Positions 26,003 through 35,102 of a stretch of DNA of 64,000 nt are shown here, piece by piece. Both the position numbers and the translations under genes were made by a program. This DNA is from Chryseobacterium contaminans (GTDB taxonomy: Bacteria; Bacteroidota; Bacteroidia; Flavobacteriales; Weeksellaceae). Within the stretch, counting starts at the first letter, position 1. Each line of letters begins with the position of its first letter. Below the pieces are notes generated by a model. The model did not search any database and was not told the DNA's origin. It saw only the letters and a program-made list of their open reading frames with translations. The stretch lies in the NCBI RefSeq assembly GCF_001684955.1, contig NZ_MAYF01000301.1, positions 28,190 to 92,189 on the forward strand, given 5' to 3'.

Positions 26003-27688
26003 TTACCTTTGAAATGTAAAATTTTGTGTATTGGCATTTCCTGCGCTGTTAATGGTAGTCACTTTTAAAGTATGCGAACCTGAACCTTTTGGACATCTTT
26101 CGTCAAAAATATAGACAAAATCATTTTTTACACGGGCGAACCGCAGCCATTTCCCATCAAGTTCCGCTCTGAATGAAACAATATCACCCACTTTTGTGCT
26201 TCCTTTTAATCGTAAAGAACCACCACTTACAATAGCTCCGTCTTTCCAGTTTGAAGAAACTGATGGTAAGCTGTTATCCAATATCAATTCTGCAGTACCC
26301 AATCTGTTGAATTGTGCTTCTGCCTGATCTCCATTCCATTTTGCTTTTACGGCATCTTTATCACTTCCGTAATTAAATAAAACTACTACTTTATCTTTTT
26401 CTTCCTTGGAAAGTTTTCTGTTAGGTTTAATTTTTACAGTATAATAATCCTGAACCGGAAGATATGGATTCTGTAAAACGATTGTGTTGGAAACAGCATT
26501 ACCATCACTACTGCTTTTTTCATACATACTGAAATTTACAGCATCATATAATGCATTTTTACTGAAACTGATTTCCGCATTTTCAGTAGTAAGCGTTTTT
26601 CCTTCGTTGGGTAAAATTGTTTTCCCTGAAGAAGTAATTCCACTCCCAACATTACTCAGCTGAACTTTTGTGGTTAGCCGACTGGTATTGCCTTTTACAT
26701 CTTTTAAAACAATTTCAATCGTATGAATATTCTCATCCTGAAGATTGATAATTCCCGACAGGTTGGGCGTGCTGTAGTTTTGCAGCTTCATCCCCGGTAA
26801 TGCAGACAAATGCTGAATTCCTACTTTATCCCTGCTGAACTTGGTGTAATCTATACAGCCGTTCAGATAGCGGGTGTCGTCATAGCTTACTTTATCAATA
26901 CTGAAACCGTAGATTAACTTTCCATCCATTAATAATTCGGCTTTATAAATTCCCAGATTAAAACCCTGGTTGGCTTTATCTACAGCTTTAATTCCAAAGC
27001 TTATCATCGGAGAATTCACTCTTACAACATCTGCAGTGTAAGTATTTCCTACTTTTTTAACAGGAATTCCGTTTGCTCCAGGCTCATAGGTACTGAATCT
27101 GCGATCATACCAATACAGTCCACTGATAATAGGTGATACAGAGTCGGGAATATTAAATCCAAACAGCAGAGGATTAAGACATTCTTCGGTTTTGGTATCT
27201 CTTATCTCAAAATGTAAGTGAGGACCTGCTGAGCCTCCGGTATTTCCGCTTAAAGCAATGAGCTGACCTTTTGTAACCGGAAATTGTCCTGGTTGAAATG
27301 TGATATCCTGTTCCCATTTTTCGTCTTTATATTGCTTCTCCTTTACATATTCGTCAAGCTTATCAAAATATTTATTCAAGTGAGCATACACGGTAGTAAA
27401 GCCATTGGGATGTGTAATGTATACTGCATTTCCGAAACCATAACGTTCCACTTTTATTCTACTTACATACCCATCAGCTGCAGCCAATACCGATAAATTT
27501 TCCTGGCTGTTCGTCCTTAGATCCAATCCCATGTGAAAATGATTGGTTCGTACTGCTCCGAAATTGGCAGCCAGTTGCATAGGAATATTCAGTGGATTGC
27601 GGAAATAGTTTTGAGGGTAATTTTGAGCCTGTGTGATGATTGTATGGATAAAACAAATAGCAACCATCAGTTTGGGAAAGATTTTCAT
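26003..27688 (-). CDS. M23 family metallopeptidase (LytM/LAGE-type) with large C-terminal region
   Basis: A 561-residue exported protein with signal peptide (MKIFPKLMVAICFIHTIITQAQ). The M23 zinc site is visible early: HFHMGLDLRT (HxxxD) and later HLHFEIRD (HxH), so the LytM peptidase domain spans about residues 45-170. The rest (about 370 residues) is beta-rich, ends in Ig-like repeats (KVTTINSAGNANTQNFTFQR), and probably binds the cell wall or regulates access. It would cleave peptidoglycan cross-links in the periplasm. It is 87 bp from the ligase gene start and faces away from ileS. Confidence 0.9.
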   Translation of the reverse strand: MKIFPKLMVAICFIHTIITQAQNYPQNYFRNPLNIPMQLAANFGAVRTNHFHMGLDLRTNSQENLSVLAAADGYVSRIKVERYGFGNAVYITHPNGFTTVYAHLNKYFDKLDEYVKEKQYKDEKWEQDITFQPGQFPVTKGQLIALSGNTGGSAGPHLHFEIRDTKTEECLNPLLFGFNIPDSVSPIISGLYWYDRRFSTYEPGANGIPVKKVGNTYTADVVRVNSPMISFGIKAVDKANQGFNLGIYKAELLMDGKLIYGFSIDKVSYDDTRYLNGCIDYTKFSRDKVGIQHLSALPGMKLQNYSTPNLSGIINLQDENIHTIEIVLKDVKGNTSRLTTKVQLSNVGSGITSSGKTILPNEGKTLTTENAEISFSKNALYDAVNFSMYEKSSSDGNAVSNTIVLQNPYLPVQDYYTVKIKPNRKLSKEEKDKVVVLFNYGSDKDAVKAKWNGDQAEAQFNRLGTAELILDNSLPSVSSNWKDGAIVSGGSLRLKGSTKVGDIVSFRAELDGKWLRFARVKNDFVYIFDERCPKGSGSHTLKVTTINSAGNANTQNFTFQR

Positions 27689-27771
27689 ACAGCATTTGGG
27701 TTTAGTTCTACTTAAATATACGAGATTTCAAGCAATGATCGTGCTATAGTGCTCTAACTTGGTTTATTTTC

Positions 27772-27912
27772 CCACAGATGACGTGGATTTTCACAGATGA
27801 TGATCGTCAATCTGCGAAATCTGCCTGATTTGCGAGAGATTATATTTAGATTTTGGCTAAAGCCAATGGATCGTGTTTTATTTTTTTCGCGGGCTAAAGC
27901 CCGCTTCTATTG
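27772..27912. repeat. composite intergenic repeat with two GGCTAAAGCC hairpins, copy 1
   Basis: This spacer element upstream of ileS begins with CACAGATGACGTGG and TTTTCACAGATG words and continues with CAATCTGCGAAATCTG. It ends with two small hairpins: TTGGCTAAAGCCAA and GCGGGCTAAAGCCCGC, separated by about 25 bp. A second, clearly homologous copy is at 33799-33945 upstream of trpS. The shared order and flanks (GAGATTATATTT before the first hairpin) show that it is one element. Confidence 0.8.
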
Positions 27913-28049
27913 AATAAAAACAACTTCAAAACCTGCATAAAAACAAAGCTGAAAATCCGCTTATTTACCATTCATCATTCACTTTTTATCCCTCTTTTCA
28001 TTTATATTTCTGAGATTGAAGTTTTTAATAGAAATTACCTACAGAAAAC

Positions 28050-28090
28050 ATATCTTATAAACCGACAAAATTCACTAAATTTGCAGACTT
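28050..28090 (+). promoter_or_regulatory. probable ileS promoter -7 element
   Basis: TAAATTTG at 28076-28083 matches the Bacteroidota -7 consensus TAnnTTTG and lies 36 bp before the ileS ATG. No clear TTTG element is found 19-23 bp upstream, so only the -7 part is supported. Confidence 0.45.
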
Positions 28091-28118
28091 AATTAATCAA
28101 CGAATTGAGATATTTACA

Positions 28119-31100
28119 ATGAGCCAATTTAAAGAATACAAAAGCCTCAACCTTATTGACGTAGCAGAGAATGTAGCGGAATTTTGGAAACAAAATAAAA
28201 CTTTCAATAAAAGTGTTGAGATTCGTCAGGGAAATCCTGAGTTTGTTTTTTATGAAGGTCCGCCTTCAGCAAACGGTATGCCTGGAATTCACCACGTAAT
28301 GGCAAGAGCATTGAAGGATATTTTCTGCCGTTACCAGACTCAAAACGGAAAGCAGGTTTTCCGTAAAGCTGGCTGGGATACGCATGGTCTTCCTGTGGAA
28401 CTGGGTGTAGAAAAAGAATTAGGAATTACAAAAGAAGATATTGGCAAAAAAATCTCTATTGAAGATTATAATAAAGCTTGTCGTGAAGCTGTAATGCGTT
28501 ATACCGATGTATGGAATAACCTTACAGAGAAAATCGGATATTGGGTAGACCTTGATGATCCGTACATTACGTACAAGTCGAAATATATGGAAACTGTTTG
28601 GTGGTTGTTGAAGCAGTTATACGACAAAAGTTTGTTGTATAAAGGATACACAATCCAACCTTACTCTCCAAAAGCAGGAACAGGGCTTTCTTCTCACGAA
28701 CTAAACCAGCCTGGAACGTATCGTGATGTTTCAGATACTACGGTTGTAGCTCAGTTTAAAGTAAAGAAAGATTCATCTGCTTTGTTCAACGATGTTGATG
28801 GAGATGTACACATCCTTGCATGGACGACTACTCCTTGGACGTTGCCATCCAACACCGCATTAACAGTTGGTAGAGATATTGAATATGTTGTTGTTAAAAC
28901 ATTCAACCAATATACATTTGAGCCGGTAACCGTTGTATTATCCAGCGTTCTTTTACCTAAAGTATTCGGTAAGAAATATGCTGAAGGTACAGACGAAGAT
29001 TTTGCCAACTATACTCCGGAAACGAAAGTAATTCCTTTCAGAATTTTAAAAGAGTTCACCGGAGAAAAGCTTGTGGATACAAGATACGAGCAATTAGTTC
29101 CTTGGTTTACGCCAAACGATAACCCTGAAAATGCTTTCAGAGTAATCTTAGGTGATTTCGTAACCACTGAGGATGGTACAGGTATCGTACACACCGCTCC
29201 TACTTTTGGTGCTGATGATGCGAGAGTTGCTAAAATGGCTCAGCCGGAGATCCCGCCGATGTTGGTAAAGGATGACAATGACAATCTTGTTCCATTGGTA
29301 GATTTACAGGGTAAATTTATCCAGGGCGAGAATGTTCCTGAAGTTTTCTCAGGAAAATATATCAAAAATGAATATTACGATGAAGGAACTGCCCCTGAGA
29401 AATCTTGGGACGTAGAATTGGCGATCTTGTTAAAAACAGAGAACAAAGCCTTCAAAGTAGAGAAATATGTTCACTCCTATCCACACTGCTGGAGAACTGA
29501 CAAGCCGGTATTGTACTATCCGTTGGATTCATGGTTTGTGAAGATGACCGCTGTAAAAGACAGATTGGTTAACCTGAACAAAGAAATCAACTGGAAACCC
29601 AAAGCTACCGGAGAAGGACGTTTTGCTAACTGGTTAGAAAATGTAAACGACTGGAACTTATCCCGTTCAAGATACTGGGGGATTCCATTGCCAATCTGGA
29701 GAACAGATGACCTGAAAGAAGAAAAGATCATCGGTTCTGTAGAAGAACTTTATAATGAGATTGAAAAATCAATTGCTGCAGGATTTATGACTGAAAACCC
29801 ATTCAAAGGTTTTGAAGTTGGAAATATGTCTGAATCTAATTATGAATTGGTTGATCTTCATAAAAATGTAGTGGATAAAGTAGTATTGGTTTCCGATTCA
29901 GGAAAAGCAATGAAACGTGAAAGCGACTTGATCGACGTTTGGTTTGATTCAGGTTCTATGCCATATGCACAGTTGCACTATCCTTTCGAGAATAAAGAAT
30001 TGATAGATAATAACAAAGCTTTCCCTGCTGATTTCATCGCAGAAGGTGTTGACCAGACTCGTGGATGGTTCTATACGCTTCATGCGATCGGAACTGCTGT
30101 TTTTGACTCTGTTGCTTATAAAAATGTAATGAGTAACGGTCTTGTTCTGGATAAAAACGGACAGAAAATGTCAAAACGTTTAGGAAATGCGGTAGATCCG
30201 TTTGAAACACTTGCTGTATACGGACCGGATGCTACGCGTTGGTACATGATCTCCAATGCAAACCCTTGGGAAAACCTGAAGTTTGATATTGAAGGAATCG
30301 ACGAAGTAAGAAGAAAGTTCTTCGGAACGCTTTACAATACGTATTCATTCTTTGCTTTATATGCGAATGTTGATGGATTCAACTATTCAGAAAAAGAAGT
30401 GGAAAACCGTCCTGAAATCGACAGATGGATTCTTTCTGAATTGAACTTATTGATCAAGGAAGTAAAAGCATTCTATGAAGATTACGAACCAACAAGAGTA
30501 GCAAGAGCCATCAGCACATTTGTAAATGATAACTTGAGTAACTGGTATGTAAGATTGTGTAGAAGACGTTTCTGGAAAGGAGATTATTCTGATGATAAAA
30601 TCTCTGCTTACCAGACTTTATATACTTGTCTTGAGGTAGTAGCTAAATTATCGGCTCCTATTGCTCCGTTCTTCATGGATCAGTTATATCAGGATTTAAA
30701 TAAAGTAACAGGAAAAGAAAACTGTGAATCTGTACACTTAACAGACTTCCCGGTTGCAAATGAGAGCTTAATTGATCAGGATCTGGTTGAAAAAACTCAC
30801 TTAGCTCAGAACATCACAAGTATGGTTTTCTCTTTAAGAAAGAAAGAGAATGTGAAAGTTCGCCAGCCTTTACAGAAAGTATTGATTCCTGTATTGGATG
30901 CTAAAACAGAAGAGCAGATTCTTGCTGTGGCAGATCTTATCAAACAGGAAGTAAACGTAAAAGAATTACAGTTAATTAATGCTGAAGAAGCATCACATTT
31001 AATTGTAAAGCAGATAAAACCAAACTTCAAAGCTCTTGGTCCTAAATTAGGAAAAGACATGAAGGTAGTTGGTGCTGAGATTGCTAATCTTACCACAGAA

Positions 31101-31514
31101 CAGATTGCCGCTCTTGAAAAAACAGGAAAACTTGATGTTCAGGGCTATGAGATCACACTTGACGATGTGGAAATCTCTACAAAAGACATCCCTGGATGGA
31201 CTGTAACTTCCGATGGTAAAACAACTGTGGCATTAGATTTGACGTTAACCGATGAGTTAAAATCTGAAGGAATCGCAAGGGAATTCATCAACAGAATTCA
31301 GAACCTGAGAAAAGAGAAAGATTTCGAGCTTACAGACAGGATCAATATCTTCATTGAAGACAACTCACCATTCATTGAAGATATTAAGAAAAATGAGGAA
31401 TATATTTCTTCTGAAGTCTTGTCAAATAAAATAGAAATTGTATCTTCACTTTTAAATTTTAACGAAATCGAAATAGATGAGGTTAATTTTAAGATAAATA
31501 TCGAAAAAAATTAA
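28119..31514 (+). CDS. ileS: isoleucine--tRNA ligase
   Basis: A 1131-residue class I aminoacyl-tRNA synthetase that charges tRNA-Ile. The HIGH-equivalent is PPSANGMPGIHHVMAR (about residues 48-63), and KMSKRLGN is the KMSKS loop. The editing (CP1) domain lies between, and an anticodon-binding C-terminal region follows (about 690-1080). There is no C-terminal zinc-finger cysteine cluster. The HxxH-type signature with GMPGIHH and the length point to the eukaryote-like (IleS2) class, which is known to be little sensitive to mupirocin. Its own promoter-like -7 element precedes it; the TraR/DksA gene follows after 58 bp. Confidence 0.97.
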   Translation: MSQFKEYKSLNLIDVAENVAEFWKQNKTFNKSVEIRQGNPEFVFYEGPPSANGMPGIHHVMARALKDIFCRYQTQNGKQVFRKAGWDTHGLPVELGVEKELGITKEDIGKKISIEDYNKACREAVMRYTDVWNNLTEKIGYWVDLDDPYITYKSKYMETVWWLLKQLYDKSLLYKGYTIQPYSPKAGTGLSSHELNQPGTYRDVSDTTVVAQFKVKKDSSALFNDVDGDVHILAWTTTPWTLPSNTALTVGRDIEYVVVKTFNQYTFEPVTVVLSSVLLPKVFGKKYAEGTDEDFANYTPETKVIPFRILKEFTGEKLVDTRYEQLVPWFTPNDNPENAFRVILGDFVTTEDGTGIVHTAPTFGADDARVAKMAQPEIPPMLVKDDNDNLVPLVDLQGKFIQGENVPEVFSGKYIKNEYYDEGTAPEKSWDVELAILLKTENKAFKVEKYVHSYPHCWRTDKPVLYYPLDSWFVKMTAVKDRLVNLNKEINWKPKATGEGRFANWLENVNDWNLSRSRYWGIPLPIWRTDDLKEEKIIGSVEELYNEIEKSIAAGFMTENPFKGFEVGNMSESNYELVDLHKNVVDKVVLVSDSGKAMKRESDLIDVWFDSGSMPYAQLHYPFENKELIDNNKAFPADFIAEGVDQTRGWFYTLHAIGTAVFDSVAYKNVMSNGLVLDKNGQKMSKRLGNAVDPFETLAVYGPDATRWYMISNANPWENLKFDIEGIDEVRRKFFGTLYNTYSFFALYANVDGFNYSEKEVENRPEIDRWILSELNLLIKEVKAFYEDYEPTRVARAISTFVNDNLSNWYVRLCRRRFWKGDYSDDKISAYQTLYTCLEVVAKLSAPIAPFFMDQLYQDLNKVTGKENCESVHLTDFPVANESLIDQDLVEKTHLAQNITSMVFSLRKKENVKVRQPLQKVLIPVLDAKTEEQILAVADLIKQEVNVKELQLINAEEASHLIVKQIKPNFKALGPKLGKDMKVVGAEIANLTTEQIAALEKTGKLDVQGYEITLDDVEISTKDIPGWTVTSDGKTTVALDLTLTDELKSEGIAREFINRIQNLRKEKDFELTDRINIFIEDNSPFIEDIKKNEEYISSEVLSNKIEIVSSLLNFNEIEIDEVNFKINIEKN

Positions 31515-31572
31515 CATGTAGTTATTGTATTTCAAATTCCATTTCATAATTTTATTAAAAAAGAGAAAGAAT

Positions 31573-31953
31573 ATGTCAGACGAAAGAGTTAGATACAGCG
31601 ATGCTGATTTACAGGAATTTAGAGCGATCATAAAAGAAAAAATAGAAAAGGCAGAGAAAGATCTTCAGCTTATCAGAGAAAGTTTCATCAATGACCAGAA
31701 TAACGGAACTGATGATACTTCACCTACATTCAAAGCATTTGAGGAAGGTGCAGAAACTTTGAGCAAAGAGCAGAACTCTATTCTTGCAGGAAGACAGGAA
31801 AAATTCGTCCGTGATCTGAAGAATGCTTTAATCAGAATCGAAAACAAGACTTACGGTGTTTGTAGAGTAACAGGGAAATTAATTCCTAAGGAAAGACTTT
31901 TAGCCGTTCCTCATGCTACCTTAAGCATCGAAGCGAAAAACATGCAAAAATAG
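31573..31953 (+). CDS. TraR/DksA-type zinc-finger-like protein with degenerate Cys motif
   Basis: This 126-residue protein has the coiled-coil N-terminus (EFRAIIKEKIEKAEKDLQLIRE) and DksA-type middle (NGTDDTSPTFKAFEEGAETLS). The C-terminal segment keeps the shape of the DksA zinc finger: YGVCRVTGKLIPKERLLAVPHATLS. Only one of the usual four Cys remains, so it probably folds without zinc. I use the ATG at 31573 with the AAGAGAAAGA ribosome-binding stretch before it; an ATG at 31525 would add 16 hydrophobic residues. DksA/TraR proteins bind RNA polymerase through the secondary channel and affect promoter use with ppGpp. The Cys-poor form is common in Flavobacteriia. Confidence 0.85.
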   Translation: MSDERVRYSDADLQEFRAIIKEKIEKAEKDLQLIRESFINDQNNGTDDTSPTFKAFEEGAETLSKEQNSILAGRQEKFVRDLKNALIRIENKTYGVCRVTGKLIPKERLLAVPHATLSIEAKNMQK

Positions 31954-32031
31954 CCGTAAGGTTTGTAAAATAATATTGGGTTTATATTGTATCTCCGGAT
32001 ACTTTATAAACCTAATTTTTAATGTATACCT

Positions 32032-32277
32032 ATGAGCGAAGTGTTGATTTTGATAATCATTGTGACAGCAGTGCTTGCTTTTTTCAACAGAGAATGGATC
32101 AAAAACAGATTCTTTCCTAAAAAGCATACTAACTACACCATTGATGACCAGTTTAATTCTGATAAACGCGAGAGGGAAAAAGAAATAGACAGATTGTTGA
32201 GTAAAATAGGCAAAAACGGAATCAATGACCTTTCCGCAAAAGACCGGAAAAGACTTGATGAATTGTCTAAAATGTAA
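32032..32277 (+). CDS. small membrane-anchored hypothetical protein
   Basis: An 81-residue protein with one N-terminal membrane segment (VLILIIIVTAVLAFF) followed by a basic, charged tail that ends in KREREKEIDRLLSKIGKNGINDLSAKDRKRLDELSKM. That tail resembles the short C-terminal helix pair found in some Bacteroidota rhomboid-family proteins (DUF6576-like), but here it stands alone. No catalytic motif is visible. It lies between the TraR/DksA gene and the small gene before lspA, all on one strand. Confidence 0.7.
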   Translation: MSEVLILIIIVTAVLAFFNREWIKNRFFPKKHTNYTIDDQFNSDKREREKEIDRLLSKIGKNGINDLSAKDRKRLDELSKM

Positions 32278-32294
32278 AATTTAAATACTAAGAA

Positions 32295-32489
32295 ATGGAA
32301 TCAATCATAGTACATCCTAAAAATTCTATGGAACTAAGCGCATTAAAAAGCGTTTTGAAAGAAATGAACATTAAATTTGAGAAAGCTCATGTGAAAAGTT
32401 CATATAACGGACAAAAAGTGGTTAAAAAAGCGAGCGATAATAAAAATGTAAAACCAGCTGCAAAACCTTCAAAACCTAAAGGACAGTAA
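32295..32489 (+). CDS. small basic protein before lspA
   Basis: This 64-residue protein begins MESIIVHPKNSMELSALKSVLKEMNIKFEK, a beginning seen in small Bacteroidota proteins related to DUF2683/antitoxin-like families, and ends with a lysine/proline/alanine-rich tail (KPAAKPSKPKGQ). The C-terminus is low complexity and looks like a nucleic-acid-binding tail. Its stop codon shares bases with the ATG of lspA (TAATG), so the two are translationally coupled. No partner toxin gene is present nearby, which argues against a classical toxin-antitoxin pair. Confidence 0.7.
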   Translation: MESIIVHPKNSMELSALKSVLKEMNIKFEKAHVKSSYNGQKVVKKASDNKNVKPAAKPSKPKGQ

Positions 32490-33130
32490 TGAAAAAGATC
32501 TTAGCTATCACATTTTTGGTATTATTGATAGACCAGGCTTCAAAAATTTACATTAAAACCCATTTTGAACTGAATGAAAGCGTTCCCGTTATAGAAGGAT
32601 TCTTTAATAAAACCTTTGTTGAAAACCCAGGAATGGCTTACGGATTTCATTTCGGTGGAATTATTGGAAAATATTTCCTTGTTATTCTAAGAGTTTTCCT
32701 GATCGGAGGAATGGTTTATATGTTTAAAAAATGGCTGAAAGAAGGAGCATCCAATTATCTTTTAGTTCCAATGGCCATCATCTTTGCAGGCGCTATCGGA
32801 AACCTTATTGATGGCATGTTCTACGGAATGATCTTTGACAGCGGAACGGTATATGACGCCAGCACTGACCGATGGATTGGCTATGGCGGAGTTTCCAAGT
32901 TTGTTCCTTTTGGACATGGGTATTCTACTTTTATGAAAGGATGTGTTGTGGATATGCTTCATTTCCCGATTGTAGACTGGTATGTACCTGACAGCTGGCC
33001 TATCATAGGCGGAAAACATATTGAATTCTTTAAATATATTTTCAATGTTGCTGATTCAGCGATTACTGTAGGTGCAGCTTTCTTATTAATCTTCAGAAAA
33101 AAAGCTTTCCCTAACGGACTTGAATTCTAA
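32489..33130 (+). CDS. lspA: lipoprotein signal peptidase
   Basis: A 213-residue inner-membrane aspartic peptidase (signal peptidase II) that removes the signal peptide from diacylated prolipoproteins. The two catalytic aspartates lie in GNLIDGMF and FNVADSAITVG, and NPGMAYG is the family motif. Hydrophobic segments are at about residues 3-20, 65-85, 95-112 and 180-200. Relative to the E. coli enzyme it carries an insertion of about 45 residues between the two Asp motifs (around FDSGTVYDASTDRW and SKFVPFGHGYS), typical of Bacteroidota LspA. Many lipoproteins in this window (for example 11475-12110) depend on it. Confidence 0.95.
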   Translation: MKKILAITFLVLLIDQASKIYIKTHFELNESVPVIEGFFNKTFVENPGMAYGFHFGGIIGKYFLVILRVFLIGGMVYMFKKWLKEGASNYLLVPMAIIFAGAIGNLIDGMFYGMIFDSGTVYDASTDRWIGYGGVSKFVPFGHGYSTFMKGCVVDMLHFPIVDWYVPDSWPIIGGKHIEFFKYIFNVADSAITVGAAFLLIFRKKAFPNGLEF

Positions 33131-33144
33131 CAGATGTATTTCTA

Positions 33145-33789
33145 ATGAGAAAAACAATCAAAAATATTTTTAAATTTTTCCTGCTTCTTCTGGTTGCAGG
33201 AATTATTTTTATTACCTGGGCAAATTACAGCATTAAAAAGGAAAGTGCAGCATTTGTATCTTACCATATTGCTGATGTGCCGGAAGCAAAAACAGCCTTA
33301 CTCCTGGGAACAGGAAAAACATTAAGCAACGGAATGCCAAATGCCTATTTCTACAACAGGATCAAAGCAGCTACAGATTTATATAAAAGCGGAAAAGTTC
33401 AATATATCATTGTAAGTGGCGACAACAGCAGCAAAGACTATAATGAACCGGAAGATATGCAGTTCGCATTGGTTCAACAAGGCATTCCACAGGACAAAAT
33501 TATCCTGGACCATGCAGGATTTCGTACCTTGGATTCTGTTGTGAGAGCGAAGGATATTTTCGGGCAAACTAAGCTTACTATTATTTCTCAGAAGTTCCAC
33601 AATGAAAGAGCAGTCTTCCTTGCTCAGAAAAACGGAATACAGGCCTTCGGATATAATGCAGAAGATGTGAATAAATATGCAGGGTTAAAGACCAATTTAA
33701 GGGAATATCTAGCCAAAGCGAAGGTATATTGGGATCTGATTTTTGGAGTGGAACCTAAATTCGGTGGTGAGAAGATTGTCATTCCTTAA
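33145..33789 (+). CDS. SanA/DUF218-family membrane protein
   Basis: This 214-residue protein has one N-terminal membrane segment (FFLLLLVAGIIFITWANY) and then a DUF218 domain with ALLLGTGKTLSNGMPNAYF, YIIVSGDNSSKDYNEPEDMQFALVQQGIP, and the later SQKFHNERAVFLA, as in E. coli SanA. SanA-family proteins affect envelope permeability to large drugs such as vancomycin at high temperature; their molecular activity is unclear. It follows lspA after 14 nt and is likely co-transcribed. Confidence 0.88.
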   Translation: MRKTIKNIFKFFLLLLVAGIIFITWANYSIKKESAAFVSYHIADVPEAKTALLLGTGKTLSNGMPNAYFYNRIKAATDLYKSGKVQYIIVSGDNSSKDYNEPEDMQFALVQQGIPQDKIILDHAGFRTLDSVVRAKDIFGQTKLTIISQKFHNERAVFLAQKNGIQAFGYNAEDVNKYAGLKTNLREYLAKAKVYWDLIFGVEPKFGGEKIVIP

Positions 33790-33798
33790 TATTTTTAA

Positions 33799-33945
33799 CC
33801 ACAGATTGCTCAGATTTTCACAGATAATTATGGATAAAATCTGCTAAATCTGTTTAATCTGCAAGAGATTATATTTTAAGTTTTGGCTAAAGCCAATGAA
33901 ATTATTCCTTTTATTATAAGGCGGGCTAAAGCCCACCTTTATTGA
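33799..33945. repeat. composite intergenic repeat with two GGCTAAAGCC hairpins, copy 2
   Basis: A copy of the element found at 27772-27912. It reads CCACAGATTGCTCAG, then TTTTCACAGATAATT, then AAATCTGCTAAATCTG, GCAAGAGATTATATTTT, TTGGCTAAAGCCAA, and GGCGGGCTAAAGCCCACC. Each of the last two blocks is a small hairpin. Together with the first copy, both aminoacyl-tRNA synthetase genes of the window are preceded by this element. Confidence 0.8.
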
Positions 33946-34024
33946 TGTTGATATGAGCACAGGAAATGAATTGTAGATATTTAAGGAGTAAATCTTTTGA
34001 TCTTTTCATTCATTATTCCCTTTA

Positions 34025-34045
34025 AACCTCGTAAATTTGCAATTC
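34025..34045 (+). promoter_or_regulatory. probable trpS promoter -7 element
   Basis: TAAATTTG at 34032-34039 matches the Bacteroidota -7 consensus, 36 bp before the trpS ATG, the same distance as in ileS. A TTTTGA further upstream (33986-33991) is too far away to be its -33 partner. Confidence 0.45.
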
Positions 34046-34074
34046 ATTAATTTTTAAATATAAATTTTAAACAA

Positions 34075-35043
34075 ATGTCAAGAATTCTTACCGGCATTCA
34101 AGCCACCGGAACACCCCATCTTGGAAATTTATTAGGGGCTATTATTCCTGCTATCGAACTTTCTAAGCAGGAAGGAAATGAATCATTTTTATTTATTGCG
34201 AATCTTCATACGCTTACCCAGATTAAAGATGCGCAAACTTTAAGACAGAATACCTACGAGATTGCTGCGGCTTGGCTTGCTTGTGGATTAGATACCGAAA
34301 AAACATTTTTCTACAGACAAAGTGATATCGCTGAAACCTGTGAACTATCTTGGCATTTATCATGTTTTTTTCCTTATCAAAGATTAACATTGGCGCATTC
34401 ATTTAAGGATAAGGCGGACAGACTTCAGGATGTAAATGCAGGTCTGTTTACTTACCCAATTCTAATGGCTGCTGATATTCTATTATATGATGCAGAGATT
34501 GTTCCTGTGGGGAAAGATCAGCTTCAGCATCTGGAAATTGCAAGAGACGTTGCTTCAAGATTCAACAATCAGATGGGTGAAGTTTTTGTATTGCCGCAAT
34601 CTGAACTTCAGGAAGACACCAAATATGTTCCTGGAACAGACGGGCAAAAAATGTCTAAATCCAGAGGAAATATCATCAATATCTTCTTACCAGAGAAAGA
34701 ATTAAAGAAACAGGTAATGAGCATTGAGTCTGATTCCAAGTCTTTAGAAGAGCCTAAAGATCCTGAAACAGATAAGACATTCCAGATTTATGAATTGATT
34801 GCTACGCCTGAGCAGACTGAGGAATTGAGAGCTAAATATCTGGCAGGCAACTTCGGATACGGCCATGCTAAAAAGGATCTGTTAGACCTTATTTTAGTTC
34901 GTTTTGAGAAAGAAAGAGAGATCTTTAATTATTATATGAACAATCTAGATGAACTGGAAGCTAAGCTTCAGGAAGGTGCTGCAAAAACAAGACCTGTTGC
35001 GCTGGAAACACTAAAAAGAGTAAGAACAAGCTTAGGATATTAA
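34075..35043 (+). CDS. trpS: tryptophan--tRNA ligase
   Basis: A 322-residue class I synthetase that charges tRNA-Trp. The HIGH-like motif is GTPHLGNLLG (about residues 12-21) and the KMSKS motif is KMSKSRGN (about 198-205). The length is that of the typical bacterial enzyme. It is preceded by the composite repeat and a TAnnTTTG element and followed by a strong terminator, so it is a monocistronic gene. Confidence 0.97.
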   Translation: MSRILTGIQATGTPHLGNLLGAIIPAIELSKQEGNESFLFIANLHTLTQIKDAQTLRQNTYEIAAAWLACGLDTEKTFFYRQSDIAETCELSWHLSCFFPYQRLTLAHSFKDKADRLQDVNAGLFTYPILMAADILLYDAEIVPVGKDQLQHLEIARDVASRFNNQMGEVFVLPQSELQEDTKYVPGTDGQKMSKSRGNIINIFLPEKELKKQVMSIESDSKSLEEPKDPETDKTFQIYELIATPEQTEELRAKYLAGNFGYGHAKKDLLDLILVRFEKEREIFNYYMNNLDELEAKLQEGAAKTRPVALETLKRVRTSLGY

Positions 35044-35063
35044 TTCTAAACTTGAGATATAAG

Positions 35064-35102
35064 AAAACCGGCTGGCTCAGAATTGAGCCAGCCGGTTTTT
35101 TA
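35064..35102. terminator. strong bidirectional terminator between trpS and the histidine kinase gene
   Basis: A perfect 16-bp stem, AAAACCGGCTGGCTCA and its complement, with a GAAT loop (35080-35083), followed on the plus strand by TTTTTTATG and flanked by AAGAAAA on the other side. It lies between two converging genes and can serve both. Confidence 0.95.

Noticed and set aside
27910..28092. 60-codon plus-strand frame before ileS
   Set aside because: It runs through repeat remnants and the probable promoter region and has no good ribosome-binding site or family likeness.
32295..32489. antitoxin of a toxin-antitoxin module
   Set aside because: The N-terminus recalls DUF2683 antitoxin-like proteins, but no toxin gene is adjacent and the gene is coupled to lspA.
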